DNA of 64,000 bases from Marinomonas spartinae (GTDB lineage: Bacteria; Pseudomonadota; Gammaproteobacteria; Pseudomonadales; Marinomonadaceae). Position numbers and translations under genes: made by a program. The stretch covers positions 1 through 64,000 of the forward strand of contig NZ_FLOB01000017.1 of the NCBI RefSeq assembly GCF_900089775.1. The letters are read 5' to 3'. Below, piece after piece: positions 55,115-64,000 of this stretch (within the stretch, counting starts at the first letter, position 1; the number at the start of each line of letters is the position of its first letter). The notes beneath the pieces are model-generated. The model was given only the letters and a program-made list of their open reading frames with translations. It was not told where the DNA came from and ran no database searches.

Positions 55115-56554
55115 TTATTCGTTTGGTGCTTCTCGACGTGGCGCGTTGCTTTTTCTGCGACGGCGAGGGCGACGTTTTTTGGCCGCTTCTTTATCGTTAG
55201 AGCGAGCATCGATGCTTCTAACCAAGTCTCTTTGCTCTTGTTCATTGGCAAACTGGAAGGCTTCCCACCAAGTGCCAAGGCCACCTAAATTTGTGCCACT
55301 TAATTCACGGATTAATAAGAAATCGAAGGCGGCACGAAAGCGAGGATGTTCAAGTAGGATAAAAGCACGCTTACCATAGCGCTTAGGTAGACGGAATTGC
55401 ATGTCCCAGATTTCTCGCATGGGTGTAGAGAAGCGTCTTGGAATAGCAGTAGAAGCGACTTGGTTGTCTAAGACCATGCTAGCCGCTTGATGAAGGGCTG
55501 GCGTAGCGGGCATGCCCTGCGTTTGAAATTCTTCATGACGCAGTGCCACACTTGGCCACAGCATGATAGCGTATAAGAAATAAGGGGCGGTGGTTTTGCC
55601 ACTTTGGATACGCTTATCGGTATTTTCTAAGCCTTGCAGAATGAAGGCCATTGGATCGATATCTTCTCGTTTCCATCCACTTTGTAACAGCGCTTCCGTA
55701 TCAGGAAATAGGTACTTAAACAGGCCGTATTGTCTGAGCAAATGGAAGGTTTTAGCGCCATTACCGCTGCCAAGGAGTTTTAAAACTTCTTCAAACAGAC
55801 GAGCCGGGGGGATATGGTCTAGTAAATGCGCCATTTCTTTTATGGGGGCGGCAGTCTCTTCTTCTATTTCAAAGTCTAGTTTTCCGGCAAAGCGGATCGC
55901 ACGCAGCATACGTACGGGGTCTTCTTGATAACGCTGACGGGGATCACCAATGATGCGAATTTGTTGGTTTTCAATATCTGCCAAGCCACCACAGTAATCG
56001 TGGATACTGAAATCTTTGACGTTGTAGTACAGCGCATTGAAGGTAAAGTCGCGACGTTCTGCATCTTCTTCGATGCTGCCATAGACATTGTCACGTAGCA
56101 CAATACCATGGGCTGAGCGGGCTGAATCTTTGCCTTTTAGCGAGTCTTGAGGTTTGTTTTTTTGGAAAGTGTCATCGTCTTGAGCGCTGTTTGCTCTGAA
56201 GGTCGATACTTCTATTATCTCGCGGCCAAAGGTCACATGTACCAGTCGAAAGCGTCGTCCGATCAACCGGGAGTTCGAGAATAAAGCATTCACTTCTTCC
56301 GGTGTGGCGTTAGTGACCACATCAAAATCTTTTGGGATAACACCGATTAAATGATCGCGGATACAACCGCCAACAAGATAGGCATCAAACCCTGCTTTAT
56401 TCAAGCGATATAAGACTTTCACGGCATTGGGACTTAAGTTCTGACGAGACAGAGTATGGTCACTACGCGGAATGATAATGGGGTAAGTCTGTTCCTTTTT
56501 AGGGGTTAATAGTGAGGTGGCTTTACGTACCAGAGATTTTAATCCTGTAAGCAT
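55115..56554 (-). CDS. pcnB: poly(A) polymerase I
   Basis: Adds poly(A) tails to RNA 3' ends and promotes decay. The class II nucleotidyltransferase head reads AYLVGGCIRDHLIGVIPKDF with the catalytic DFD. The RNA-binding segment is QRYQEDPVRMLRAIRFAGKL, and a long basic tail (KKRRPRRRRKS) is typical of PcnB rather than CCA-adding enzymes. The 479-residue length is normal. It is the first gene of the string pcnB-folK-panB-panC-pgi. Confidence 0.95.
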   Translation of the reverse strand: MLTGLKSLVRKATSLLTPKKEQTYPIIIPRSDHTLSRQNLSPNAVKVLYRLNKAGFDAYLVGGCIRDHLIGVIPKDFDVVTNATPEEVNALFSNSRLIGRRFRLVHVTFGREIIEVSTFRANSAQDDDTFQKNKPQDSLKGKDSARSAHGIVLRDNVYGSIEEDAERRDFTFNALYYNVKDFSIHDYCGGLADIENQQIRIIGDPRQRYQEDPVRMLRAIRFAGKLDFEIEEETAAPIKEMAHLLDHIPPARLFEEVLKLLGSGNGAKTFHLLRQYGLFKYLFPDTEALLQSGWKREDIDPMAFILQGLENTDKRIQSGKTTAPYFLYAIMLWPSVALRHEEFQTQGMPATPALHQAASMVLDNQVASTAIPRRFSTPMREIWDMQFRLPKRYGKRAFILLEHPRFRAAFDFLLIRELSGTNLGGLGTWWEAFQFANEQEQRDLVRSIDARSNDKEAAKKRRPRRRRKSNAPRREAPNE

Positions 56555-56703
56555 TGGACAACAAATTTTTAAGTTAACAAAAACCGTATTCTACACGTGC
56601 GAGACGAAAGTTACACGGATAATAGAGTATATGGATTAAGCGAATATAGTGTAGATAGAACAGAAAGGGGAGAGACATATCGGGTAAAGCCCGAAAACAA
56701 AAT

Positions 56704-56850
56704 AATCGCTTTGGATACATGAAGATACTAGTTCCGAAAACAAAGTGGGTGCTGCTTCAGCAGTTCTACTCAGGTTTTATTTTTATTATTGCAATGTTTT
56801 CATTGCCCGAAGGCTTATATATCTAAAAAAATCAATTATCCAAAGCGATT
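56704..56850. repeat. 147-bp element bounded by 14-bp inverted repeats
   Basis: AATCGCTTTGGATA at 56704-56717 is the exact reverse complement of TATCCAAAGCGATT at 56837-56850. The enclosed segment has no supported gene and is AT-rich. The size and termini fit a miniature inverted-repeat element or an insertion-sequence remnant; a long-range hairpin with another role is possible. A smaller TCGGG/CCCGA hairpin lies just to the left, and AGCCTC/GAGGCT to the right. The rest of 56555-57106 shows no gene. Confidence 0.4.
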
Positions 56851-57106
56851 TTCCATCCATAGCCTCACGTTTTTATTTTTGTTTTGAGAGGCTACGGTAT
56901 TCTTGTTTTTTATTTTTATTATTAAGAACATACGACGACTGATTAACTTATTTTTATTCTTCGTCAATCTTCTTATCGTTGTGTTCTATATAGAGCACGA
57001 GTTGTGCCAAAAAATATAATCCATTGAATTTATTAAGTTTTATGTTTTTTCTGTACGCTTTGCTTGCAAAATTTCTATTTTTTTATGTGTAATTTGGTAT
57101 CAAGTG

Positions 57107-58555
57107 TTACTTATTTTCTGTTACTTGTCTGGGTATGCCAAGCTTTTGTCTCCTTTCCCACAGGCTTTTTCTAGATATGCCCAAAGAATGTGCAAGTTGA
57201 GTCTCGGTCATTTTATGTTGGTGCGAGAGAACAAAGTGTTTAAAGTAATCATCCAATGTTGTGCCCGTTGATGGCGTCATTGATGAACGGGCCTCCTCCT
57301 GAGCTTTTTCAATCTGCTGTGCGTGGCTGGCGGCCTGACTGGTATGTCGAGATGAAATTTTCAGGTTAGCTGCTTCGACTTTGTTGGCAGGGCTCAAGAT
57401 GACAGCGCGCTCAATGGCGTTTTCGAGTTCTCGAACATTACCTGGCCAATGATGATCGCGAATCGCTTTATCAAAGCTTTTGTTGTAAGCCAATAAGGGA
57501 CGGTTGTGCTTTTTACAGGCCTTTTCCAGTAGGTTTTTGGCGATCATGGAAATGTCATCACCGCGTTCTCTGAGGGGAGGGATGATCAGTTCCATGACGT
57601 ACAGACGGTAGTATAAATCCTCACGAAATTGTCTCCGCCGAACCATATCCATTAAGTCTCGGTGTGTTGCTGTGATCAATCTAATATCCACTTTGGTGGC
57701 TTGGACGGCACCAACACGGCGTATTTCCCCTTCCTGTAGTACGCGCAATAAGCGGGCTTGAGCCTCAAGTGGGAGCTCGCCGATCTCGTCTAGAAAGAGA
57801 GTGCCATGGTCTGCGGCGTAAATCAGGCCATCTCGGGCGCTGGAAGCCCCTGTGAATGCCCCTTTCTCATGACCAAAAAGTTCTGATTCAATAAGGTTTT
57901 CTGGTATGGCAGCACAGTTGACACTGATCAAGGGCTTGTTGTTGCGTTTACTTAAATCATGGAGGGCTTTGGCAACCAGTTCTTTACCTGTACCCGATTC
58001 GCCTCGGATTAGTACGGTAACATCCGTACTGGCGACTTTGCGTATGTCGCTGAAAAGCTCTTCCATCGGCGGGCAGCGTCCAATAATGGTGCTGTCTTCA
58101 TAGCCCAATCGCATGGATTGCTCTTCTTGTTCTGAACGTGCAAAAAGCAGTGGTGCTTCTTTGGCTAGTTTACTATCTTGGTTTCTTTCGCTTGCGATGT
58201 CGGCTTGGCTCTGGGTATTTTCCAGCGCATCGATAACGTGTTTTAACAAGGTTTCAGAATCCGTAGGAAGAGGTAGGTAATACTTGGCCCCTAATGACAT
58301 GGTTTGTACTGCGATATTCAGGCCGGGTTTTGTATCCAGTACAATCCTTGGCGGAGTGTTGTTCAGTTGCTGTGGCGTTGCCTCGGTGAGACAGTCGTTA
58401 TCCACAAGTAGAAGATCAAAGTCTTTTAGTTCATAAAATTTGTGGGCCTGTTCAAACGAGTGGCTTAGGTTGACTTGAAAACCATAGCGCGAAAGCCATT
58501 TGTCTGCTTCTTTTAGCGGCGAATGATCAGGACTTATTATCATTATGTGATGCAT
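57107..58555 (-). CDS. sigma-54-dependent regulator with degenerate receiver, in the CbrB position
   Basis: A 482-residue enhancer-binding protein. The receiver-like domain (1 to about 115) keeps an aspartate at D52 (LLLVDND), but the acidic pair is reduced (IISPDHS) and the conserved lysine of the KP motif is leucine (YYLPLPTD). The AAA+ domain (about 165-400) has Walker A GESGTGKE, the sigma-54 contact loop GAFTGA and Walker B GTLFLDEIGELP. A Fis-type helix-turn-helix lies at the C-terminus. The gene is where cbrB sits in Pseudomonas, but no cbrA sensor kinase is present. The start at 58555 has GAGG upstream. Confidence 0.88.
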   Translation of the reverse strand: MHHIMIISPDHSPLKEADKWLSRYGFQVNLSHSFEQAHKFYELKDFDLLLVDNDCLTEATPQQLNNTPPRIVLDTKPGLNIAVQTMSLGAKYYLPLPTDSETLLKHVIDALENTQSQADIASERNQDSKLAKEAPLLFARSEQEEQSMRLGYEDSTIIGRCPPMEELFSDIRKVASTDVTVLIRGESGTGKELVAKALHDLSKRNNKPLISVNCAAIPENLIESELFGHEKGAFTGASSARDGLIYAADHGTLFLDEIGELPLEAQARLLRVLQEGEIRRVGAVQATKVDIRLITATHRDLMDMVRRRQFREDLYYRLYVMELIIPPLRERGDDISMIAKNLLEKACKKHNRPLLAYNKSFDKAIRDHHWPGNVRELENAIERAVILSPANKVEAANLKISSRHTSQAASHAQQIEKAQEEARSSMTPSTGTTLDDYFKHFVLSHQHKMTETQLAHSLGISRKSLWERRQKLGIPRQVTENK

Positions 58556-58670
58556 TTTGTCACCTCTTGTAACCAGTGCAACGATTATACACACTCGATA
58601 TCCCTTGAATAGAAAAAATAAACCTATCAGGATGATAGATTTGCTGGGGTTGTAAGACGATGTATGAAGC

Positions 58671-59549
58671 TTAGAGGAAGTGAGTGTCACTGGCTTGTAA
58701 AGTCATGACACGTTGCTTGGTGAACGTATTGGGCGACCATTGGGGGATAGCTTGAATGAGTGTTTCTTGAATGTTTGTGGTGTGATCGGTTTGAATACCC
58801 AGATAGTACATAACGCGCTTTAACGTTGCCAAGTCACCATTTGGAACGGCTTTAGCGTGGTTTTGCTTGCTGATTTTTTCGCGCTGTTCATTAACGATTA
58901 AAGGAATATGGCAAAGTTTAGGGGGTGGCCAGCCGAATAAGTCGAACAGGTATAGTTGCTGAGCTGTGGTGTCTATTAAGTCCGCGCCACGGACCAAATG
59001 GGTGATACCTTGTTTGTGATCGTCGATTACTACGGCAAGCTGATACGAAAAGTAGCCGTCTTTGCGCTTGAGAATGGGGTGGTTGCCTGTTAGGTCTTGT
59101 TCAAATAGTAAGGTGCCTTGGATGGCATCGTGGCAACGATACACATCATTCTGTGTTTTTAGGCGCCAGGAATGCGGTTTGTTGGTCGTACTTTGGCAAA
59201 TGTCAGGGTGCCGGCCTTGGTGTTCAACAAGAGATTGACGGGTGCAATTGCAAGGGAAAACGTGATTATGTTGCTTAAGTTGGTCTAAGTAGTACTCGTA
59301 GATATCAGCGTGAGGGAGTTGAAAACGAACGGGTTCATCAGAGATTAGCTGATAACTGTTCAGGGTAGCAAGAATCTGCTCTGCATACTCAGGTTTGCAG
59401 CGTACGCCGTCCACATCTTCCATGCGGATGAGCCAAGTGCCATTGCGCTGTCGGGCGTCCAGATAGCTGGCGACAGCGCATAGCAAAGAGCCAAAGTGAA
59501 GCGGGCCGGTTGGCGATGGAGCAAAACGGCCTCGGTAACACTGCGACAT
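58671..59549 (-). CDS. gluQ: glutamyl-Q tRNA(Asp) synthetase
   Basis: Attaches glutamate to queuosine in the anticodon of tRNA(Asp). It is a shortened glutamyl-tRNA synthetase of 292 residues without the anticodon-binding domain. The motif RFAPSPTGPLHFGSLLCAV replaces the usual HIGH region, and REKISKQNHAK corresponds to KMSKS. The zinc-site cysteines FPCNC are present. It follows dksA after 4 bases, the conserved dksA-gluQ arrangement. Confidence 0.95.
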   Translation of the reverse strand: MSQCYRGRFAPSPTGPLHFGSLLCAVASYLDARQRNGTWLIRMEDVDGVRCKPEYAEQILATLNSYQLISDEPVRFQLPHADIYEYYLDQLKQHNHVFPCNCTRQSLVEHQGRHPDICQSTTNKPHSWRLKTQNDVYRCHDAIQGTLLFEQDLTGNHPILKRKDGYFSYQLAVVIDDHKQGITHLVRGADLIDTTAQQLYLFDLFGWPPPKLCHIPLIVNEQREKISKQNHAKAVPNGDLATLKRVMYYLGIQTDHTTNIQETLIQAIPQWSPNTFTKQRVMTLQASDTHFL

Positions 59550-59553
59550 GAGC

Positions 59554-59988
59554 TTAGCCGCCGATTTGTTTCTCTTTGATCTCGGCCAATGTTTTACAGT
59601 CGATGCATAAGGTTGCGGTTGGACGAGCCTCTAGTCGGCGAATGCCGATTTCAATGCCACATTCATCGCAGAACCCATAATCATCTTCGTTAATGCGTTC
59701 AATGGTCTGAGAGATCTTTTTGACCAACTTACGTTCACGATCTCGAGCGCGCAATTCTAAGCTAAACTCTTCTTCTTGGCTTGCTCTATCGTTAGGGTCA
59801 GCATAGTTAACCGCTTCCTCTTTGAGGTGATGTACAGTACGGTCAACCTCTTCCATTAGGCCTTGTTTCCAATTGAGCAGTATGCTTTTAAAATGCGCCA
59901 ACTGGTTCTCGTTCATGTATTCTTCACCTTCCTTAGCAACGTAAGGGGTGAATTCTTTCATTAAAGATTCCGGGTTCGTATTTGGCAT
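59554..59988 (-). CDS. dksA: RNA polymerase-binding transcription factor DksA
   Basis: Works with ppGpp at RNA polymerase to control rRNA and amino-acid promoters. The 144 residues have a long coiled coil with the acidic tip DPNDRAS (DxxDxA) and a C-terminal four-cysteine zinc finger (CDECG and CIDCK). The start is the ATG at 59988, with GAGG 8 bases upstream. It is co-transcribed with gluQ. Confidence 0.97.
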   Translation of the reverse strand: MPNTNPESLMKEFTPYVAKEGEEYMNENQLAHFKSILLNWKQGLMEEVDRTVHHLKEEAVNYADPNDRASQEEEFSLELRARDRERKLVKKISQTIERINEDDYGFCDECGIEIGIRRLEARPTATLCIDCKTLAEIKEKQIGG

Positions 59989-60150
59989 ACGCATAGCCTC
60001 ATTTCGCAGGCGACCTTGTGTGGTAACCTGTAAACTAAAAAGATTAGGTGGTTTATTTTTCGGGCGGAAACTTACCAGATAATTTTACTATTAACCACAT
60101 TTTTTGCTCAAAATTTCATGGAAATATGTAACGGAATTAGGAATACGTCA

Positions 60151-61317
60151 ATGAAGCAGGGTCAATTAGCACGTCGAGTCAGTAAAATCGCGCCTTTTCA
60201 GGTTATGGCCGTTCTCGATAAAGCCAAACAACTTCAAGCCAATGGTTACGATGTGATTCATCTTGAGGTGGGTGAGCCAGACTTTGTCGCCCCAAGTGCG
60301 GTGAGCGAAGCGGGAGTGCAAGCCATTCGGCAGGCACAAACGGGTTATACCTCGGCAACTGGGCTACCAGAACTAAAACAGGCGATTAGCCGCTATTATC
60401 ATTCTCGTTACAAGGTGTCCGTGGCTCCTGAACGAATTATTGTCACGCCCGGTGCGTCAGGTGCTTTGCTATTAATGGCGTCTTTAATGGTAAACGAGGG
60501 GGAAGAGGTGATCATGCCGGACCCTTGTTATCCCTGCAATCGTCATTTTTTACTGCAAGCTGGAGGGCGAGCGAAACTGATAGAAACCTCACCAGACAAC
60601 GAATTTAAAATTGATCTGGATGGACTAGCACAATATTGGTCAGCGACGACCGCTGGTTTGTGGTTGGCTTCGCCTGCTAATCCAACAGGTGCTGTATTGA
60701 GTCGGGCCTATGTAGAGCAAGCTTGGCAGGCGGTGAAGGATCTGGGGGGACACCTGTTGGTCGACGAGATTTATCAGGGACTTGTTTATGATGGCGACGA
60801 TTTCACGGCGTTATCGGTGGATGATAATCTCTTCGTCATCAATAGCTTTTCTAAGTATTTTGCCATGACAGGGTGGCGATTAGGTTGGATAGTGGTGCCG
60901 GAGTGGGCGATTGAAGGGGCGATAAAGTTAGCGCAAAATCTTTTTATTTGTGCCCCCGCCATGTCGCAATATGCCGCTTTGCATGCTTTTGATGAAGGGG
61001 TGTTGACGGAATGTGAGGCGCGTCGAGAGCGATTAAATCAGCGTCGACTGGCGTTGTTAAAAGGTCTGGAACGCATTGGTCTACCTGTTGTTACGCCAGC
61101 TCAGGGCGCATTTTATGTGTTTGTTGATGTGTCTTCGGTCACCTCAGATGCGATGACGTGGTGTTTACAGCTTTTAGAACAAGAATATGTGGCATTAACA
61201 CCGGGAGCCGATTTTGGTATAGCGAATGCGCACCAATATGTGCGCTTTGCTTACACTTGTGAGGAAGAAAGATTGGTAGAAGCCATCGCTAGGATTGAAC
61301 GTTTCATGCAATCCTAG
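60151..61317 (+). CDS. pyridoxal-phosphate aminotransferase, class I/II
   Basis: A 388-residue fold-type I aminotransferase. The PLP lysine is in SFSKYFAMTGWRLGW, and the conserved ASPANPTG, VDEIYQGL and C-terminal RFAYT arginine motifs are present. The start is the ATG at 60151 with AGGA 8 bases upstream; the frame extends to 60118. It is divergent from dksA and convergent with lptG. The substrate is probably an aromatic or aspartate-type amino acid but cannot be fixed from sequence. Confidence 0.9.
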   Translation: MKQGQLARRVSKIAPFQVMAVLDKAKQLQANGYDVIHLEVGEPDFVAPSAVSEAGVQAIRQAQTGYTSATGLPELKQAISRYYHSRYKVSVAPERIIVTPGASGALLLMASLMVNEGEEVIMPDPCYPCNRHFLLQAGGRAKLIETSPDNEFKIDLDGLAQYWSATTAGLWLASPANPTGAVLSRAYVEQAWQAVKDLGGHLLVDEIYQGLVYDGDDFTALSVDDNLFVINSFSKYFAMTGWRLGWIVVPEWAIEGAIKLAQNLFICAPAMSQYAALHAFDEGVLTECEARRERLNQRRLALLKGLERIGLPVVTPAQGAFYVFVDVSSVTSDAMTWCLQLLEQEYVALTPGADFGIANAHQYVRFAYTCEEERLVEAIARIERFMQS

Positions 61318-61360
61318 CCATTTGATTGGGCCTAGTCGTGGAGGGACTTAACCCTTTTTA

Positions 61361-62422
61361 TTAACCTTTGCGTCGCATTAAATAGAGTGCAGCCAGAGTG
61401 CAAAGCACAATTGGAATGCTGACACCGATGGCTGGTGGGAAGTGGGCGGCTACGCTCATTTGTCCAAAGAGGTTTAAACCGTTTTGGAAGGCCAGTCCAA
61501 TCATTACCCCTGAGAAAATCCGCCCTCCCATAGTGGATGAGCGCAATGGACCAAATACGCTGGATAAGGCAACCAGTACTAGGGCAAGTGAGCCCAATGG
61601 CCTTAGTGCTTTTTGCCAGAACTCCAAGGCATACTGGGAGGCATCTTGATGTTGTGTTTCTAAGTAGTCTTTATAGTTTGATAGCTGTGAGAGCGACAAC
61701 GAATCAGGATCCTGTGAGGCCAAGAATAAGTGCTCAGGTTTAATGCTGACGCTCCAGTCCATGGTTTTAAAGCGCTTGGCTTCGGTATGATCCGGGAAGA
61801 ACAGCGTTTCGCGGACATTGTTTAGTATCCATTCATCGCCCTTTTTGTGAGTGGCTGTATCCGCTCGGATGACCCGTTTCAACTTTTCATTATCGGGGGT
61901 GTAGACGATAATGCCATACAGTTTTCCGGTGTTATCGGCCGCGTTAATGTAGACGAATTTCTTATCAGCCTTAAGCCATACCCCACCTGTTAGTGCAAAG
62001 TTAGTGTCTTGTTGGTCTCGAATCTGTTCAATTAAGTTAGCTTTTTGTTCGGCAACAGGCGCAACGTATTCAGAAATGGCTAAGCCGATTAATGACACTA
62101 ATAATATAGGCTGACAAGCCGCTAACCCTATACGCCAGATAGGTAAGCCAGCGGCACGCATAACGGTAAGCTCTGATGTGGAAGCCAGTGTGCCGAGTCC
62201 CATGAGCGTGCCAATCAAGGAGGCGATAGGAATGTATTCAGCAAGCTTGCCTGGCAGACGAAAGAGCAGCACTTGTAGCAGAGCAGAAATAGGGTAATGG
62301 TCATCAACCTGTTTAATCTTATCGATAAAGGTCAGGGCGTAATCTAACCCAAGTAGTACAAATATAACGATTAAAAAGGCCCATAGAACGCTACTGGCAA
62401 TGTATCTGTCTATCTTATTCAT
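61361..62422 (-). CDS. lptG: LPS export permease LptG
   Basis: An inner-membrane subunit of the LptB2FGC transporter that extracts lipopolysaccharide for delivery to the outer membrane. The 353 residues comprise six membrane helices (three at each end) around a periplasmic jellyroll domain (about 130-265). Its start overlaps lptF by 4 bases, in the conserved lptF-lptG order. Confidence 0.94.
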   Translation of the reverse strand: MNKIDRYIASSVLWAFLIVIFVLLGLDYALTFIDKIKQVDDHYPISALLQVLLFRLPGKLAEYIPIASLIGTLMGLGTLASTSELTVMRAAGLPIWRIGLAACQPILLVSLIGLAISEYVAPVAEQKANLIEQIRDQQDTNFALTGGVWLKADKKFVYINAADNTGKLYGIIVYTPDNEKLKRVIRADTATHKKGDEWILNNVRETLFFPDHTEAKRFKTMDWSVSIKPEHLFLASQDPDSLSLSQLSNYKDYLETQHQDASQYALEFWQKALRPLGSLALVLVALSSVFGPLRSSTMGGRIFSGVMIGLAFQNGLNLFGQMSVAAHFPPAIGVSIPIVLCTLAALYLMRRKG

Positions 62423-63558
62423 GAAGTTGGCTCGTTTGTGCCTGAGTTGCTTTGGTTAGATTTCGGTAGTCTAGCCTTACGGCGAAAAAATACTTGGTTA
62501 TATTGAAGAAAGAGGCCAGCGGCAATCAGTATAAATATGCCATGTATCCACCATAACCCATACTCAATGGGTATGGAGCCTTTTTTGAGAGCCGTACGCC
62601 CCCAAATGAGAAGGGCGATGTAGAAAATCATTAAAAGGATCGCTGGCATCATTTTGAAAAAACGTCCTTGTCGTGGGTTCACTTGGCTAAGTGATAACCC
62701 GATGATGGCAAGAATAGGAATCATGATGACGAGCGAAATGCGCCATTGAAGCTCGGCTACGTCTGTGGGAATCGAACTTTTTAGTAAGTATAAAGTGCTG
62801 CGTGTTTCAGGGTCGGTAATAGGTCTAGGAGCGTTTTGCTTTAGTCGCATGGCATAGGTGTCGAACTTGGTGACGCGGTAATTGGCGGTACCAGGTATAC
62901 CCTCATATCGGGTGCCATTTTTAAAGACAAGGTAATCTAACCCTTTGTTGCTTTTCATTTTTATTTCTTCTGCGTAGTCGGCCATCAGCACTGTGGGTAT
63001 ATTGAGGTTATTTTTGCGCGTTAAGCTGGATAGAAATATCTGGTTCATCCAGCCTTCCTTTTTGGTAATGCTGTCAATATAGGTGGTGCGTTGTCCTGAG
63101 CCTTGAAAACGTCCAGGTTGGAGAAAGTCAAAAGCAGATAGTTGGTCTTGCTCTTGAGAAGCTTTTTCTGAATTGTATTCACTGGTCGGTGCAATCCAAA
63201 AGTTCAGTGCAGCACTCATTAGGCCAACAATCAAGGCAATGCCTAGGGTGTATGATGCCAATTTGAGCTTGCTTATCCCACAGGAAAACAATACTGACAT
63301 TTCATTTTCTATATATAACCGGCCAAATGCCAATAGCAGAGACAGGAAAAAGGCTAATGGCAAAATCATTTGTATAAAGCTAGGTGTGTGGTAGCCAAGT
63401 ATGATAAATAAGAATTTGAAGGTCATCTTGCCATCCGTCGTACGACTTAAGTAGTTGACGAATTGGCCGCTCAGGATGACGATAAGCAAAATGAATGTCA
63501 CGCCAGCAGTTGACATCAACACTTCTTTCGCCAAGTATCTAAATAATCTCAAGGTCAC
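62419..63558 (-). CDS. lptF: LPS export permease LptF
   Basis: The partner permease of LptG, 379 residues, also with six helices and a periplasmic jellyroll domain (about 125-260). The N-terminal LFRYLAKEVLMSTAGVTFIL is typical of LptF. It is transcribed divergently from pepA, the usual arrangement in gammaproteobacteria; the 118-base gap must carry both promoters. Confidence 0.94.
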   Translation of the reverse strand: MTLRLFRYLAKEVLMSTAGVTFILLIVILSGQFVNYLSRTTDGKMTFKFLFIILGYHTPSFIQMILPLAFFLSLLLAFGRLYIENEMSVLFSCGISKLKLASYTLGIALIVGLMSAALNFWIAPTSEYNSEKASQEQDQLSAFDFLQPGRFQGSGQRTTYIDSITKKEGWMNQIFLSSLTRKNNLNIPTVLMADYAEEIKMKSNKGLDYLVFKNGTRYEGIPGTANYRVTKFDTYAMRLKQNAPRPITDPETRSTLYLLKSSIPTDVAELQWRISLVIMIPILAIIGLSLSQVNPRQGRFFKMMPAILLMIFYIALLIWGRTALKKGSIPIEYGLWWIHGIFILIAAGLFLQYNQVFFRRKARLPKSNQSNSGTNEPTS

Positions 63559-63676
63559 CTCAGTTGGGTAATGCTTTCTTTATGCAGAGTTGAATACAAA
63601 TTAAAGGCCCCCATTATCTCGTGCTAAGAAGAAGATTATCCAGTTTTTTTTGCAAAGTTATTTTAAGGAATCTTTC

Positions 63677-64000
63677 ATGAATACGGTTTTATTCGATCGC
63701 TTGTCTAATGTTCAAGCGGATTTGTTGGTAACTTTCGTTCCTAGCGAAGGCGAATTACCAGAATCAAGCGCTTGGATTGATGCGAACTCTGACGGTCAAC
63801 TCACATCACTACGTGAAAGTGGTGTTTTCAAAGGCAGCTTGGCGCAGACATTGTTGTTACCAAGTGTATCCGCTGATTTTTCCCAAGCGGTTTTATTGGT
63901 GGGCGTGGGCAAAAGTACACAATTAAGTGATATGCAGGCACGCAAAGTCGTGGCCGCTGTTGCGTCACAAATCAAGTCTTTGCCTTATGCGACAGTCGCG
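63677..64000 (+). CDS. pepA: leucyl aminopeptidase, N-terminal part (runs off the window)
   Basis: 108 codons of the N-terminal macro-like domain of PepA are present, from ATG with AAGGA 8 bases upstream to the window edge. The translation starts MNTVLFDRLSNVQADLLVTF and includes VLLVGVGKS, typical of the non-catalytic regulatory domain. The catalytic zinc domain lies beyond position 64000. Divergence from lptF supports the assignment. Confidence 0.88.
   Translation, partial: MNTVLFDRLSNVQADLLVTFVPSEGELPESSAWIDANSDGQLTSLRESGVFKGSLAQTLLLPSVSADFSQAVLLVGVGKSTQLSDMQARKVVAAVASQIKSLPYATVA

Noticed and set aside
56745-56942. 65-codon frame between pcnB and the sigma-54 regulator
   Set aside because: Composition is Phe/Tyr/Arg-rich as expected of AT-rich noncoding DNA; no ribosome site; it overlaps the inverted-repeat element.

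Overview
The window reads as a stretch of gammaproteobacterial chromosome, most likely a marine Oceanospirillales bacterium of the Marinomonas type. That placement is inference: base composition is moderate, and the order dksA-gluQ-(sigma-54 regulator)-pcnB-folK-panB-panC-pgi matches the dksA-gluQ-cbrAB-pcnB-folK-panBC-pgi neighbourhood of Pseudomonas. No rRNA, tRNA, CRISPR array or intact insertion sequence was seen.

Layout. 0.2-4.4 kb: a possible 28-residue cysteine-rich peptide gene, an MscS-type channel, ettA and an EamA transporter. 4.7-8.6 kb: nrdR-ribD-ribB(X)-ribH-nusB, with ribE absent and the GTP cyclohydrolase II half of RibBA degenerate. 8.6-18.6 kb: about 10 kb inserted between nusB and thiL, genes that are normally adjacent. 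It holds (a) an NO-sensing unit of H-NOX, histidine kinase and a receiver/degenerate HD-GYP protein, and (b) an AT-rich block encoding ExbD, a TonB with eleven 8-residue repeats, a TonB-dependent receptor, ExbB, a small precursor peptide with a double-glycine-type leader, a small membrane protein, and the tail of an ABC exporter plus another gene remnant. 18.6-27.2 kb: thiL-pgpA, a protein in the holD position, rimI, a YajL-like protein, carAB and greA.

27.5-41.7 kb: a catabolic region. An IclR regulator is divergent from a single aldehyde dehydrogenase gene. An eleven-gene operon with a strong promoter follows: a thiamine-diphosphate decarboxylase-like enzyme, two aldehyde dehydrogenases, an SDR-fold protein without its catalytic residues, an Asp-box propeller, a VOC protein, an AA_synth-family protein, an alpha/beta hydrolase, an MhpA-like flavin hydroxylase, an MhpD-like hydratase and a carboxymuconolactone-decarboxylase-family protein. 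The set suggests breakdown of an aromatic or related compound by hydroxylation, cleavage and hydration; the substrate cannot be read from the sequence. The two promoters share sequence motifs, so one regulator probably controls both units.

41.9-51 kb: a LysR regulator, a MATE exporter, an outer-membrane porin-like protein, a Fur-box-controlled ferrous iron uptake operon (cupredoxin, FTR1 permease, P19-like protein, NqrB/RnfD-like membrane protein) and a chemoreceptor. 51.2-64 kb: housekeeping genes pgi, panC, panB, folK, pcnB, a CbrB-position sigma-54 regulator with a degenerate receiver and no CbrA, gluQ, dksA, an aminotransferase, lptG, lptF and the start of pepA.

The most notable accessory system is the TonB/ExbBD/receptor block joined to a microcin-like precursor and the debris of its probable exporter (12.5-18.1 kb). 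The catabolic operon and the hybrid iron uptake operon come next.
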